The notes below the pieces were generated by a model. That model was not told where the DNA came from and searched no databases. It saw nothing but the letters and a program-made list of their open reading frames with translations. This document shows, in pieces, positions 18,838-28,900 of a stretch of 64,000 nucleotides of DNA. Made by a program: the position numbers and the translations under genes. Numbering within the stretch: position 1 is the stretch's first letter; each line of letters begins with the position of its first letter. This stretch comes from Streptomyces sp. B3I8 (lineage in GTDB: Bacteria > Actinomycetota > Actinomycetes > Streptomycetales > Streptomycetaceae). The stretch is taken from contig NZ_JAUSYN010000002.1 in assembly GCF_030816915.1 (NCBI RefSeq), forward strand, positions 7,019,501-7,083,500, read 5' to 3'.

Positions 18838-19401
18838 GTGGGACACGGCGGAGACGTCATTCACGAACTGACCACCGACCACCGCGAAGTCGAGGAGATG
18901 TTCGCCCGATTCGAGGCACTGCCGACCGGGGACAGCCGCCGCAAGGAGCTGGCCGACCAGGTCACGATCGAACTCGTGCGCCACTCCGTCGCCGAGGAGA
19001 TGCATCTCTACCCCGCGGTGCGCAGGTACCTCCCGGACGGCGACTCCCTCGCCGACAAGGAGCTGGAGGAACACAGCACGGCCGAGCGCACCATGAAGGA
19101 ACTGGAGGGCTGCCGGCCCGACGATCCCCGCTTCGACCAGTTGATGTCCTCTCTGATGAGCGAGATCCGCGAGCACGTCGCCGACGAGGAGAACAACCTG
19201 TTCCCCCGGCTGCGCCAGGCGGCCGACGCCGCGGACCTCGAGAAGCTCGGCGAGAAGGTGCGCACGGCCAAGAAGACGGCCCCGACCCGGCCCCACCCGG
19301 CCTCCCCGGACAAGCCGCCGGCCAACAAGCTGCTCGCCCCGGGCGCCGGCCTGATCGACAGGCTCCGCGACGCCCTGTCGGGCCGCGGCAAGAGCGACTG
19401 A
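18838..19401 (+). CDS. hemerythrin-domain protein
   Basis: 187-residue cytoplasmic protein whose four-helix bundle holds a di-iron site for oxygen, peroxide or NO sensing. Ligand candidates: His in HELTTDHREVEE, H and E in RHSVAEEMHLYP, His in EEHSTAERTM, and H/E in REHVADEENNLFP. GTG 18838 has AAGGAGG at 18826-18832, which decides the start over a long in-frame extension. A Lys/Pro-rich linker and a C-terminal amphipathic segment (GLIDRLRDALSGRG) follow the bundle. It is monocistronic with a strong hairpin after it. Confidence 0.92.
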   Translation: MGHGGDVIHELTTDHREVEEMFARFEALPTGDSRRKELADQVTIELVRHSVAEEMHLYPAVRRYLPDGDSLADKELEEHSTAERTMKELEGCRPDDPRFDQLMSSLMSEIREHVADEENNLFPRLRQAADAADLEKLGEKVRTAKKTAPTRPHPASPDKPPANKLLAPGAGLIDRLRDALSGRGKSD

Positions 19402-19429
19402 CGGGCGGCGAACCGCGCGGCCGCACGGC

Positions 19430-19469
19430 GCGCCGGGGCCGGGACCGACTGCCGTCCCGGCCCCGGCGC
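19430..19469 (+). terminator. 16-bp perfect hairpin after hemerythrin gene
   Basis: Perfect inverted repeat 19430-19445/19454-19469 with an 8-base loop, 29 bases past the stop. No T-tract, typical of GC-rich streptomycete terminators. Confidence 0.7.
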
Positions 19470-19646
19470 CGTCACGTACGGGGCGCGGGGCACGGGCTCA
19501 CAGGCCGCAGGCCATGAGAGCGACAGCCCCGTGCGGCCAATTTGCCGGAACGGCAAAGCGCATCGCCCGAGCCGCCGCGCCTGCCGCAGGATCGTTCCGC
19601 GTACCCCGTTCGTACGCGTACTGTTCCGCGACCCCCGGGAGATCCC

Positions 19647-20636
19647 GTGCCCCTCACACCCGCCACCGGCGCACCCGTCCACCGCCTGGTGCCCTCGCCC
19701 GCCGGGCGCACCCATCTGGTCGAGCAGGGCGAGGGTCCCCTGGTCCTGCTCGTGCACGGTTTCCCGGAGTCCTGGTACTCCTGGCGGCACCAGCTCCCCG
19801 CCCTCGCCGCGGCCGGCTACCGTGCCGTGGCCCTGGACGTGCGCGGCTACGGGCGGTCCTCCCGGCCCGCCGCGCCGGAGGCGTACCGCATGCTCGACCT
19901 GGTCGAGGACTGCGTCGCCGTCGTCGAGGCCCTCGGCGAGCCGACGGCGGCGGTCGTCGGGCACGACTGGGGCTCCAACATCGCCGCCACCTGCGCACTC
20001 CTGCGGCCCGAGGTGTTCCGCGCCGTCGCCATGCTCAGCGTCCCCTACGCCCCGCCCGGCGGCCCCCGGCCCACCGAGGTCTTCGCACGGATCGGCGGCG
20101 AGGACGAGTTCTACGTCTCCTACTTCCAGGAGCCCGGACGCGCCGAGGCGGAGATCGAGCCCGACGTACGGGGCTGGCTGGCCGGCATGTACGCGGCGCT
20201 GTCCGCCGACACCATGCCCGCCGCCGACGCACCCGACCCGCACTTCGTCTCCCGCGGCGGACGGATGCGCGACCGGTTCCCGGCCGGCACACTGCCGTCC
20301 TGGCTCACGGAGGACGAACTCGACATCTACGCAGGCGAGTTCGAGCGGACCGGACTGACCGGGGCACTCAACCGCTACCGGAACATGGACCGGGACTGGG
20401 CCGACCTCACCGCCCACCACGGCGCCGCCATCACCCAGCCCTCCCTGTTCGCGGGCGGCACCCGGGACGCCTCCACCACCTGGCTGAGCGAGGCGATCGA
20501 GGCTTTCCCCCACACCCTGCCCGGTCTGGTCGGCTCGCACCTGCTGGAGGGCTGCGGCCACTGGATCCAGCAGGAGCGCCCGGAGGAGATCAACCGCCTG
20601 CTCACGGAGTGGCTCGCCGGACTGCCGACCGCCTGA
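19647..20636 (+). CDS. alpha/beta-fold epoxide hydrolase
   Basis: 329 residues. The oxyanion motif HGFPESWYSWRHQ, nucleophile Asp107 in VGHDWGSN, and catalytic His305 in GCGHWIQQERP define a soluble epoxide hydrolase that opens epoxides via a covalent aspartyl ester. The cap region (residues about 150-235) contains Tyr in FYVSYFQEPGRAE that can polarise the epoxide. GTG 19647 with CGGGAGAT upstream gives a start just before the first strand. Free-standing gene; natural substrate unknown. Confidence 0.92.
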   Translation: MPLTPATGAPVHRLVPSPAGRTHLVEQGEGPLVLLVHGFPESWYSWRHQLPALAAAGYRAVALDVRGYGRSSRPAAPEAYRMLDLVEDCVAVVEALGEPTAAVVGHDWGSNIAATCALLRPEVFRAVAMLSVPYAPPGGPRPTEVFARIGGEDEFYVSYFQEPGRAEAEIEPDVRGWLAGMYAALSADTMPAADAPDPHFVSRGGRMRDRFPAGTLPSWLTEDELDIYAGEFERTGLTGALNRYRNMDRDWADLTAHHGAAITQPSLFAGGTRDASTTWLSEAIEAFPHTLPGLVGSHLLEGCGHWIQQERPEEINRLLTEWLAGLPTA

Positions 20637-20751
20637 CGCCTCGGACCGGCTCCCTCGCCGGAGGGAGCTCCGCGCCGGGCCGCGCCTGCTCCGTATGGCG
20701 CCACGTACCGCACCGACCGCGCGGTCCTCGGCGCGTACTGCCGTCTTCCCG

Positions 20752-20784
20752 GGAACCGCCGGACCAGCATGGTCCGGCGGTTCC
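20752..20784 (+). terminator. 14-bp perfect hairpin after epoxide hydrolase
   Basis: Arms 20752-20765 and 20771-20784 around a 5-base loop, about 115 bases past the stop and before the next gene. Confidence 0.6.
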
Positions 20785-20870
20785 GCGTGCCCTACGCCCC
20801 GGGTGCGGGCGGACCCGTGCGCACCGACCGTCCCGTACGGTCCCGTCCCCTCCCGGCGGAGGCCGAAGCC

Positions 20871-21446
20871 ATGTCGGACCGCGAACGCCGCGACGCCACA
20901 CCCGCCCCCGGTGCCACCGCCCCACCGCGGGAGGGGGCAAGGACCTGCCGGCAGGCCCGGCGGCGGACCCGGCGGCCCACCGAGGTCACCCTGTTCAGCG
21001 GCGTCTACGGCCTCGTCATGGCCGGCGCCATGGCGGCCGCGCTGGACAGCCCCGGCGAGGCGTCCGACCCCGGCTCCGACGCACTGTGGGTGTTCCTCAC
21101 CGCCGTCGCCTCCGCGGCGGCCCACGGCTACGCCCACGTTGTCGCCCACCGCGCCTCGTCGGGCGGCAGGGGCGCCCGCGCCGGGCTGCGCGCGATGGCC
21201 GCCGAGTGGCCGGTGGTCGCCGCGGCCACCCCCACCGTCGTCCTGCTGCTGCTCTCCCTGCCGCCGCTGTGGACCGAGGGGACGGCGGTCGACACGGCGC
21301 TCGTGCTCAACACGCTGCTGCTCACCGGCTGGGGCGTGTGGACCGCGCACAGCGCGGGCCGCGGCCGGGGCGCATGCGTGCGCGCCGGGGCGATCGACAT
21401 GATCGTCGGACTGGTCATCATCGCGGCCAACGCCCTGATCAAATAA
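20871..21446 (+). CDS. small integral membrane protein, unknown function
   Basis: 191 residues with a basic, hydrophilic N-terminus (about 40 residues) then about five membrane segments: FSGVYGLVMAGAMAAAL, ALWVFLTAVASAAAHGY, VVAAATPTVVLLLLSL, ALVLNTLLLTGWGVW and AIDMIVGLVIIAANALI. A histidine pair in the second helix (HGYAHVVAH) is notable. ATG 20871 has GGCGGAGG upstream. Resembles small membrane proteins annotated only as hypothetical in streptomycetes. It precedes the FxSxx operon by 258 bases and need not be related to it. Confidence 0.7.
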   Translation: MSDRERRDATPAPGATAPPREGARTCRQARRRTRRPTEVTLFSGVYGLVMAGAMAAALDSPGEASDPGSDALWVFLTAVASAAAHGYAHVVAHRASSGGRGARAGLRAMAAEWPVVAAATPTVVLLLLSLPPLWTEGTAVDTALVLNTLLLTGWGVWTAHSAGRGRGACVRAGAIDMIVGLVIIAANALIK

Positions 21447-21704
21447 GCCAGTTGGGTCCCCGGGGTGGATGGTGCACGGGGCACGAATCAGCCAACCACC
21501 GTGGCGGACCGGCCGTTGTCGTCCGGCCCGGCGCGGATCATACGGGGCGATCTGGCCGGAACGTGATCAGTGTGCTTCCCTGGGAACAGAACCGCACCAC
21601 TCCGCCCGCAACTCGACACACCGCAGTGCCGGTTGCGGGTCGACACATGTCCACAATCGCCCGGCCCGCGCACGGAGCCGGCGACGAGAGCGAGCACGGG
21701 GGCG

Positions 21705-21887
21705 ATGAAGACGACAGCGAGCGACGTGGAGTTCGACGTGGTGAATTTGTCCGGTTCAACCTCGACGGTGGCCGTGGACCTCGACGACTTGCCGGACACC
21801 GCGCTCGGTGAATCGTTGCGACGGGTGCTGCGGGATGTCGTGGACGGGACGCTGTCCGACATCGCCGGGTTCAGCTCGGCCATCTGA
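21705..21887 (+). CDS. fxsA: FxSxx-COOH ribosomal peptide precursor
   Basis: 60-residue precursor peptide. It ends FSSAI, the FxSxx-COOH signature with Phe56 and Ser58; in this class a radical SAM enzyme crosslinks residues of this C-terminus into a cyclophane. The leader is acidic (VAVDLDDLPDTALGESLRRVL), with the helix ending in DVVDGTLSDIAG as expected for recognition by FxsB. ATG 21705 is chosen; the same frame is open upstream to 21570 but the extension has no family features. The maturase gene starts 70 bases downstream. The 258-base gap upstream has a repeated octamer TCGACACA (21613, 21640) but no clear promoter. Confidence 0.88.
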   Translation: MKTTASDVEFDVVNLSGSTSTVAVDLDDLPDTALGESLRRVLRDVVDGTLSDIAGFSSAI

Positions 21888-21957
21888 CCCACCGCACGAG
21901 GGCACGACGGGAAGCTCTGGCGAGACCGGTCGGGTACCGGGGAGCAGGAGGTGGCGC

Positions 21958-23109
21958 GTGTCGGAGGTCCGGCCCTTCCGGGAATGGGTGGTCAAGGTCG
22001 CGCAGCCCTGCAACCTGGCCTGTGACTACTGCTACGTCTACGAACTGCGGGATTCGACCTGGCGCGACAAACCCCGGGTCATGGCGCCGGAGACGGCCGA
22101 ACGCCTTGCCGGGAGAATAGCGGAACACGCGAGGGTCCACGCACTGGAAGTGGTCCGGATCGTCCTCCACGGTGGTGAACCGCTGCTCGCCGGCCGGGAG
22201 CGAATCGAACACTTGGTAACGGTCCTCCGGTCCGCGCTCCACGGCACCGCCGGTTGTGATATTTCCTTGCAGAGCAACGGAACACTCCTTGATCCACTCT
22301 GGTTGGAACTGTTCCGCCGGCACCAGGTGTCGGTGGGGGTCAGCCTCGACGGTGACCGTGGGACCAACGACCTGCATCGTCGTTCCAGGAACGGACGGAG
22401 TAGCTACACCGCCGTCCGAAGGGGGCTGGAACTGTTAAGGCAACCGGAGAGCCGTGCCCTCTACCGGGGCCTGTTGTGCACGGTGGATGTCACGACCGAT
22501 CCGACGGCCGTCTACGAGGCGCTGCTCTCGCACGCGCCCCGGGCCGTCGACTTCCTTCTCCCGCACGCGACGTGGGAATACCCTCCGCCGCACCACGACC
22601 CCCGGCGCACGCCGTACGCGCGGTGGCTGCTGACCGTCTTCGACCGGTGGTACTCCGCTCCGCACCGGGAGACGCGGATCCGGCTGTTCGAGGACATCAT
22701 GGATCTCTCGCTCGGCGGGCGCGCGCGCTCGGCGAGCGTGGGGCTGGGTGAGACCGACTTCATCGTCGTCGAGACCGACGGGACGATGGAGCTGCCCGAT
22801 TCCCTGAAGGCGGCCTACGAGGGTGCCGCCGCCACCGGAATGAACGTCTTCGACCACGACTTCGACGCTCTGGCACGCCGACCGGACGTCGTCGAGGCGC
22901 GGGACGGAGGCCCGGAGGGGCTCGCCGAGGAATGCCGGCGCTGCCCCGTCGTGAGCATCTGCGGGGGAGGACTGCGCACCCACCGCTACGCGCCCGGCAC
23001 GGGGTTCGCCAACCCCAGTGTCTACACCGCCGATCTGCGCGTGCTCACCACGCACATCCGGGACCGCGCCCTGGCGGACGCCGCCGCACTGCTGGGGAGG
23101 GCCTCGTGA
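21958..23109 (+). CDS. fxsB: FxsB-family radical SAM/SPASM cyclophane maturase
   Basis: 383-residue peptide-modifying radical SAM enzyme. The [4Fe-4S]-SAM cluster cysteines are Cys18, Cys22 and Cys25 in QPCNLACDYCYVYE; the glycine-rich SAM contact is VLHGGEPLL, and LQSNGTLLD and VSLDGDRGTNDLHR are family motifs. A C-terminal SPASM-type region has Cys326, Cys329 and Cys335 (CRRCPVVSICGGG). Known FxsB relatives form a C-C bond between an aromatic ring carbon and a side-chain carbon in the FxSxx core. GTG 21958 is preceded by AGGAGG at 21946-21951. Its stop overlaps the hydroxylase start. In some relatives the two are one fused protein; here they are separate. Confidence 0.9.
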   Translation: MSEVRPFREWVVKVAQPCNLACDYCYVYELRDSTWRDKPRVMAPETAERLAGRIAEHARVHALEVVRIVLHGGEPLLAGRERIEHLVTVLRSALHGTAGCDISLQSNGTLLDPLWLELFRRHQVSVGVSLDGDRGTNDLHRRSRNGRSSYTAVRRGLELLRQPESRALYRGLLCTVDVTTDPTAVYEALLSHAPRAVDFLLPHATWEYPPPHHDPRRTPYARWLLTVFDRWYSAPHRETRIRLFEDIMDLSLGGRARSASVGLGETDFIVVETDGTMELPDSLKAAYEGAAATGMNVFDHDFDALARRPDVVEARDGGPEGLAEECRRCPVVSICGGGLRTHRYAPGTGFANPSVYTADLRVLTTHIRDRALADAAALLGRAS

Positions 23110-24635
23110 CCTCCTTCGGTACCCTGCGCATGACGGCCGCCGACTTCGCCGCCGTGGCCGCAGGCCGTCCCACCGGCCAGGCGCTCACCGTGCTCCGTGA
23201 GGGGCAGATCAGCAGAAGGCTGCTGATGCTCAAGAGCGTGGCCGACATGGCCCGGCGCACCGTGCCCGATCTGTGGGCGCGCTCCCGCGCCGCCGACGGC
23301 TGGGAGCTCTGCAAGCGGGCGCACGGAGCCGACGTGGAGGCGTTCGAACGCGTCGTCCTCGCCCCCCACGTCGGGGTATGGCTCGCCCGGTGCCTGCGCG
23401 CCCTCACCGGTTCCGGACCGGCCTCGGGGCTGACCGTCGACCTCGCCCGGCTCGGATCGTTCGCCGCCGCTGCCGCGTTACGCGCCGGACTGCGTCCCGA
23501 GGTCACGTTGTCCACACCGGACGGCCTGCTCTGGCTGCCGACGCTGGGTGTGGCCGAACTGCCCGAAGGCACGGACCGTGTCCGGCTCGACGGCCGGCAC
23601 CTGCACCTGGCGGGACGGACCGTCGCACTGGAGGAGGGCCACGACCGGTGGCAGGACGCGGAGCCCGCGCGGTGGCTGCCCCGACATCGCGTCACGGTCT
23701 TCCCCCAGGGCGGGCGGCCAGTGCTGTCGGTGGCGGTCGAGGACGCCGATCCCTACCGGCTGCGGGCCCACGGCCACCCCGTGCAGACGCGGCAGACCCC
23801 CTCCCAACTGGCCCGCTGGGAGACGATGTTGGGGGAGGGATGGCGGCTGCTGGCCGACCTGCTGCCCGAGCGCGCCGCCGCCTGCGCCGAGCTGTGCACC
23901 GCCCTGGTGCCCCTGCTCCCGGACCCCGCCGGACGCGGACGCAGCTCGTCCTCGCGCGAGGCGTACGGTGCGGTGGCGACCGCTCCCCAGAATGATCCCG
24001 CACGCCTGGCGGAGACCCTGCTCCACGAGACCGCGCACGTCGCCTTCGCGGCCCTCACCGATCTGGTCGACCTGGCGGACCCGCGCGACGCGTCGCGTCA
24101 CCGCGTCGGCTGGCGCCCGGACCCCCGCCCCGTCGGCGCGGTCCTCACCGGCACGCACGCGCATCTCGCACTGCTCCAGTTCTGGGCCCGCCGGAGCCGC
24201 GACGTGGACGGCGCGGCCGCCCGGACCGCCGCGGCGCGGTTCGACCACTACGGCCGTCACGTCACCGCCGCCCTCCGGCACCTGGACGGCCACCGGGCGC
24301 TGACGCCGCTCGGGACCCTCTTCGTCGACCACATGGTCGCCGAGGCCGAGCACCACGGCCAACGGGTACGCCGCTCCGGGGGAGGGGGTCACCCGGTCGG
24401 CGGACCGAAAGAGCAGTCCTCGCCGTCCTCCCTTCGTGTGATGTCGGGTGATTCCGCGCGTCCGTGGGGTAACGAGGGCCGTTCACCGCGCGGGTACGCG
24501 GCGGGGGCCGGCGAAGCAGCCGCCGTCACGGGCGGGGACCCATCAGCCATTCAGACGAGGAGGGGGGCATGGACGGAGCAGCCGAGGGCGGTATGGCACC
24601 GCGAAAATGGGGCGGACGCGCCATATTGTGCGTGA
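23106..24635 (+). CDS. HExxH-type (alpha-ketoglutarate) peptide beta-hydroxylase
   Basis: 509 residues. The rSAM-associated HExxH domain has the metal motif in LLHETAHVAF (His307, Glu308, His311); despite looking like a protease motif, characterised members use iron and alpha-ketoglutarate to hydroxylate a beta-carbon of the crosslinked peptide. A helical N-terminal half (FAAVAAGRPT, LLMLKSVADMARR) and the C-terminal FVDHMVAEAEHHGQRVRR complete the family. GTG 23106 overlaps the fxsB stop (GTGA), so the pair is translated as a unit. The last about 90 residues, from the GGGGHPVGGP stretch, do not fit the domain and have codon use unlike the rest; they may be read-through of an intergenic region. 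Confidence 0.87.
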   Translation: MTSFGTLRMTAADFAAVAAGRPTGQALTVLREGQISRRLLMLKSVADMARRTVPDLWARSRAADGWELCKRAHGADVEAFERVVLAPHVGVWLARCLRALTGSGPASGLTVDLARLGSFAAAAALRAGLRPEVTLSTPDGLLWLPTLGVAELPEGTDRVRLDGRHLHLAGRTVALEEGHDRWQDAEPARWLPRHRVTVFPQGGRPVLSVAVEDADPYRLRAHGHPVQTRQTPSQLARWETMLGEGWRLLADLLPERAAACAELCTALVPLLPDPAGRGRSSSSREAYGAVATAPQNDPARLAETLLHETAHVAFAALTDLVDLADPRDASRHRVGWRPDPRPVGAVLTGTHAHLALLQFWARRSRDVDGAAARTAAARFDHYGRHVTAALRHLDGHRALTPLGTLFVDHMVAEAEHHGQRVRRSGGGGHPVGGPKEQSSPSSLRVMSGDSARPWGNEGRSPRGYAAGAGEAAAVTGGDPSAIQTRRGAWTEQPRAVWHRENGADAPYCA

Positions 24636-24784
24636 TTGTCACTGCCGTCTCTATCGCCCGTAACGGAACATTCGGTCGATCCTGGGCGCGGGACGGCAAC
24701 GAGGCCGGTGCCGCCTCCATGTCGTGGCACGCCCGGAGGCCGCCCATGCCCTGGGAACGTGTCATGCAACTGGAGTCACGGTGA
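24569..24784 (+). CDS. possible small ORF upstream of fxsC
   Basis: 71-residue frame that starts at ATG 24569 behind a strong GAGGAGGGGGG site inside the 3' end of the hydroxylase gene and stops by overlapping fxsC (GTGA at 24781-24784). The spacing suggests a coupling ORF. Third-position G/C is low for this genome, and I recognise no homologue. The region is relatively AT-rich, with a TTGTCA hexamer at 24636-24641, so it may instead be the leader and promoter of fxsC. Confidence 0.3.
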   Translation: MDGAAEGGMAPRKWGGRAILCVIVTAVSIARNGTFGRSWARDGNEAGAASMSWHARRPPMPWERVMQLESR

Positions 24785-25947
24785 GCCACTTCTACCTGAG
24801 CCATGTCCGCAGGGTCGACGAGGAGTGGGTCGCGGCATTCTTCCGTGATCTGAGCGTGGCGGTGGGGGCGCGTATCGGGCGACCTCCCGAAACGCTGGGC
24901 TCGCGCGGCGATCCGTACACCCTTGACGTGCCTCTCGATTCCCTGAGCCGGTCGACCGTCCTCGTCGCGCTCCTTTCACCGCGTTACTTCAGCCAGTCGT
25001 ACTGCGTTGCCGAGTGGAACTACTTCCAGCAGCGTCTCGACGTCCACTGGTCCCGCACCGGTCGCCGCGCGGACGCCGTCATCCCGGTCGTCTGGGAACC
25101 CGACCCGGACCACCCCCCGGCGGTCACGTCCCCGATCTCCCCCCTGCACGTGCCGTCGCAGGCCTACCAGCGGGACGGTGTACTGCATCTGCTGCGTCTG
25201 AAGGCCCGCTACCAGGACGAGTACGGAGAGGTGCTGGACGCCCTGGCGCGCCGGATCGCGGCAGCCCGCGAGGAGCTGCCGGAGATGCACGGCTTCCGGA
25301 CGACGACCGGCGCCGGTGTCCGCCCCGGTGCCCGCGAGGGCAGACGGGCCATCGACTTCGTCATGGCCTCGATGTCCCGCCAGGAGCTGCCCGCCGACCG
25401 GCAGGCACGGCATTTCTACGGGGACCGGTCCCTGGACTGGTCGCCCTACGCCCCCGAGGACAAGGGCGCACTCGCCTCCCTCGTCACGGACGTCGCCACC
25501 GCCCTCGACTTCGCACCGGACATCCTCGCGCTGGACGACACCGCCGTCGACCGGGTGGGCGCGGACCCCGACCGGCTGGTAGTGCTCCTCGTGGACGCCT
25601 GGGTCGCCCGGATCCGGGAGAAACAACGGCTGTTCTCGGCGGTCGACGGCCGCCCCGGCCGGTCGACCACCGTGCTGGAGCCGCGCAGCGAGGACGACAC
25701 CGAGTCCGCCGCGCAGGCCGCCGAACTCGACGACGCCGTCGACCGCATGCTCCCGCTGCTGCGGCACAGCTTCGCCGAATACCAGCGGTGGAGTCTGCCC
25801 GACTCCGAACGCTTCACCTCCGCGCTCCGCAAGGCGCTGATCCGCCTGCAGAACGACGCCATGAAGTCCGTGGAGGCCGAACGGGCCCCGGCCGCGCCGG
25901 CCACCGGCCTCGCTCCATTTCCCCTGCTCGGAAGGCGCTCCTCATGA
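24781..25947 (+). CDS. fxsC: TIR-like protein FxsC
   Basis: 388-residue protein found with FxSxx systems. An N-terminal TIR-like fold begins FYLSHVRRVDEEWV; LLSPRYFSQSYCVAEW carries Glu78 at the position of the catalytic Glu of NAD-cleaving TIR domains. A second half (IDFVMASMSRQELPADR, YGDRSLDWSPYAPED, SLVTDVATALDF) has a separate fold of unknown role and ends in a helical tail. GTG 24781 is fixed by overlap with the preceding frame and because the TIR strand starts at once. Stop overlaps the next start (ATGA). NAD cleavage is a family-level possibility, not shown. Confidence 0.85.
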   Translation: MSHFYLSHVRRVDEEWVAAFFRDLSVAVGARIGRPPETLGSRGDPYTLDVPLDSLSRSTVLVALLSPRYFSQSYCVAEWNYFQQRLDVHWSRTGRRADAVIPVVWEPDPDHPPAVTSPISPLHVPSQAYQRDGVLHLLRLKARYQDEYGEVLDALARRIAAAREELPEMHGFRTTTGAGVRPGAREGRRAIDFVMASMSRQELPADRQARHFYGDRSLDWSPYAPEDKGALASLVTDVATALDFAPDILALDDTAVDRVGADPDRLVVLLVDAWVARIREKQRLFSAVDGRPGRSTTVLEPRSEDDTESAAQAAELDDAVDRMLPLLRHSFAEYQRWSLPDSERFTSALRKALIRLQNDAMKSVEAERAPAAPATGLAPFPLLGRRSS

Positions 25948-28900
25948 AGTTCGACTCGGGTGACGCCGGCACCGCGGAGTCCGGCACCATCGTCACCTTC
26001 TACTCGTTCAAGGGCGGCACCGGCCGCACCATGTCCTTGGCGAACGTGGCATGGATCCTCGCCAGCAACGGCAAACGCGTACTCGTCATGGACTGGGACC
26101 TCGAAGCACCGGGCCTGCACCGTTACTTCACCCCCTTCCTCGGGGACCCCGATCTCGCCTCCACCGAGGGCCTGATCGATCTCGTCCGCAAGTTCGAGCT
26201 GCGCGTGCCGCGCACGACCGACGAGGACCTGCGCGAGTACGCCCGCGTCGAGCGCTACGCCACGACGCTGACGTCCACCTTCCCGGACGGCGGGTACATC
26301 GACTTCGTCTCCTCGGGCAAGCAGACCGAGGAGTACTCGGAGACGATCAACACCTACGACTGGCGCGGCTTCTACGAACGCCGCGACGGGGCGGCCTTCC
26401 TCCACGCGCTGCGCGAGGACATGCGCCGCAACTACGACTACGTCCTGATCGACAGCCGCACCGGCTTCGGCGACACCTCGGGCATCACGACCATGATGCT
26501 CCCGGACGTCCTCGTCAACTGTTTCACCCTCAACACCCAGTCGGTGGACGGCGGCGCGGACATCGCCCGGGACGTCAAGCGCGGCGCCCCCCACGTGAAG
26601 ATCATCCCGGTGCCCATGCGGGTCGACTACGCCGAGCAGGAGAAACTCGAGGCCAGCCGCGACCACGCCCGCCGGCGCTTCCAGGAATTCCTCAAGGACA
26701 CCCCGCGCGCCTCCGATCCCGACAGCTACTGGGGCGCGGTCGAGATCCCCTACCGCTCGTACTTCGCCTACGAGGAGGTCCTCGCCACCGTCGCCGACAC
26801 CCCCCGGCAGCCGGCCTCCCTCCTCGCCGCCTACGAGCGCCTCACCGCCACCGTCACCGACGGCGCGGTCACCGCCGTCCAGCCGATCGACGAACAGACC
26901 CGCAGGCAACTGCTGGCACGCTTCCAGCGGGTACGGATGCCCGGCGGGGGTATGGTGCCGCGGGTGCGGCTGGACTTCGCCCTGCGCGACGGGGCCTGGG
27001 CGGAGTGGCTCGCCGCCCAGATGCAGGCCGCCGGACTCGCCGTCACCCAGCGGGGCAGCAGCCCCTCGGTCCCGCTCGCCGCCCGCCCGGCGGAGAGCGC
27101 CGACGTGGTCATCGCCCTGCTGTCGCCCGACTTCGCGACCACCCCCGTGGCCGACGAACTGCGCGCCCTGGCGTCCGCCCCCGAGGGCCCCAGGATCATC
27201 GGACTGCGCGCCCGGGAACACACCCCGGAGCCGGCACTGCGAGGGCTGCCGGGCTTCACCCTCGCCGACCTGCCGCCGCAGCAGGCGCTCAACCAGGTGT
27301 TCGGCCTCCTCGACCTGGAGCCACCGGCGGCCGTCGCCCCCGAGGGCCCGGCCTATCCGGGCCTGGTCCCCAAGGCGTTCAACGTGCCTCCGCGCAACAA
27401 CGTCTTCACCGGCCGCGACGGTTACCTGGAACACGTGCGCTCCGAACTCGGCGTGGAGGCGCTGCGACAGGACACCCCGGTGGGCAGGGTCGTCCTCTAC
27501 GGCCTGGGCGGCATCGGAAAGACCCAGATCGCCCAGGAATACGTCCACCGCTACGGCGCCCAGTACGACGTCGTGCACTGGATCCCCTCCGAACAGCCCG
27601 AGGCCATCCCGCAGTTGCTCGCGGACCTCGGCACCGAGCTGGAACTCCCCGGCGCCTCGGTCGACGAGCGCGTCCAGGCCACCCTGGCCGCGCTGCGCAC
27701 GGGAAGGGTCGGACGCTGGCTGCTGGTCTTCGACAACATCGAGAGCCAGGGCCCGGACCGTCTCGAGGCCTCTGTCTCGCAGTACATCCCCGACGACGGT
27801 CCCGGCCACGTCATCGTCACCGCGCGGCGCTCGCCCATCGGCCAGAGCCAGGCTTCCATGGAGGTCGACGCCTTCAGCCGGTCCGAGAGCGTCGCCCTGC
27901 TGCGCCGCCGGGTCGACGGACTGTCGAACGCCGACGCCGACCGGATCGCCGACCGGCTCGGCGACTTCCCGATGGCCATGGAGATGGCGGCGGCGTGGCT
28001 GCGCCAGACCGCCATGCCCCTGGACACCTACCTCGACCTGGTCAACAGCCGGGTCAGCGCCGTGTTGCGCCGCGAAGGCGCCGTCGGGGACGGTCCGCAG
28101 CAGCAGTCCCTCACCGCGGTCTGGCGGCTCTCCGTCGACCGGCTCGCCCAGGACCGTCCGGCTGCCGTCCGGCTGCTGGAACTCTGTTCGTTCCTCTCCC
28201 CCGAGCCCATCGCGCACTCCCTGCTCTACAGCGACGGCATGCGCAACTACCTCGCCGAAGCGACCGGGGACAGCTCCGTCTTCGACCCGATGGTGATGGG
28301 CTACCTGATCCGCGACCTGGGCCGGTACGCCCTCGCCACCGTGGACCAGCGCAACCGCTTCATCCAGGTGCACCGGCTGCTCCAGGCCGCCGTCCGCGAG
28401 TGGCTCCAGGAGGATCCGGCCCGCGAGGAACACGTCCGTCACCACGCCCACCTGGTACTGGCCAGCGCCCTGCCCTCGGCGGCGCTGCCGGAGGAGGACG
28501 TGACGGTACGCCAGCGCTTCGCCGAACTCCTGCCCCACCTGGAACCCTCCCGGGCCATCTCCAGCACCGACCCACGTGTCTGCGAATGGGTCATCCGGCA
28601 GGTCCGCAACCAGTGGGGGATCGACGACCACCGGGCCGCGGCCGCCCTGGGCCGCCGTGCCCTGAACACCTGGGGCGAGTCACTGGGCCGTGACCACCAC
28701 CTGACGCTGCGGCTGGCCGCGCAGGTGGCCAACCCACTGCGGTCCCTCGGCCGGTTCGAGGAGGCCTACGAGCTGGACGCCGACACCCTCCGGCGTCAGC
28801 AAGAGCAACTCGGCCAGACCCACGGCCACACCCTCGTCACGGCCCGTAACTACGGAGGCGACCTGCGCGGTCTCGGCCGCTACGAGGAGGCCTACGAGTC

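Noticed and set aside
23106..24635. HExxH protein as a zinc protease
   Set aside because: Position directly after FxsB and the surrounding motifs fit the rSAM-associated hydroxylase; no protease-type third ligand motif was recognised.
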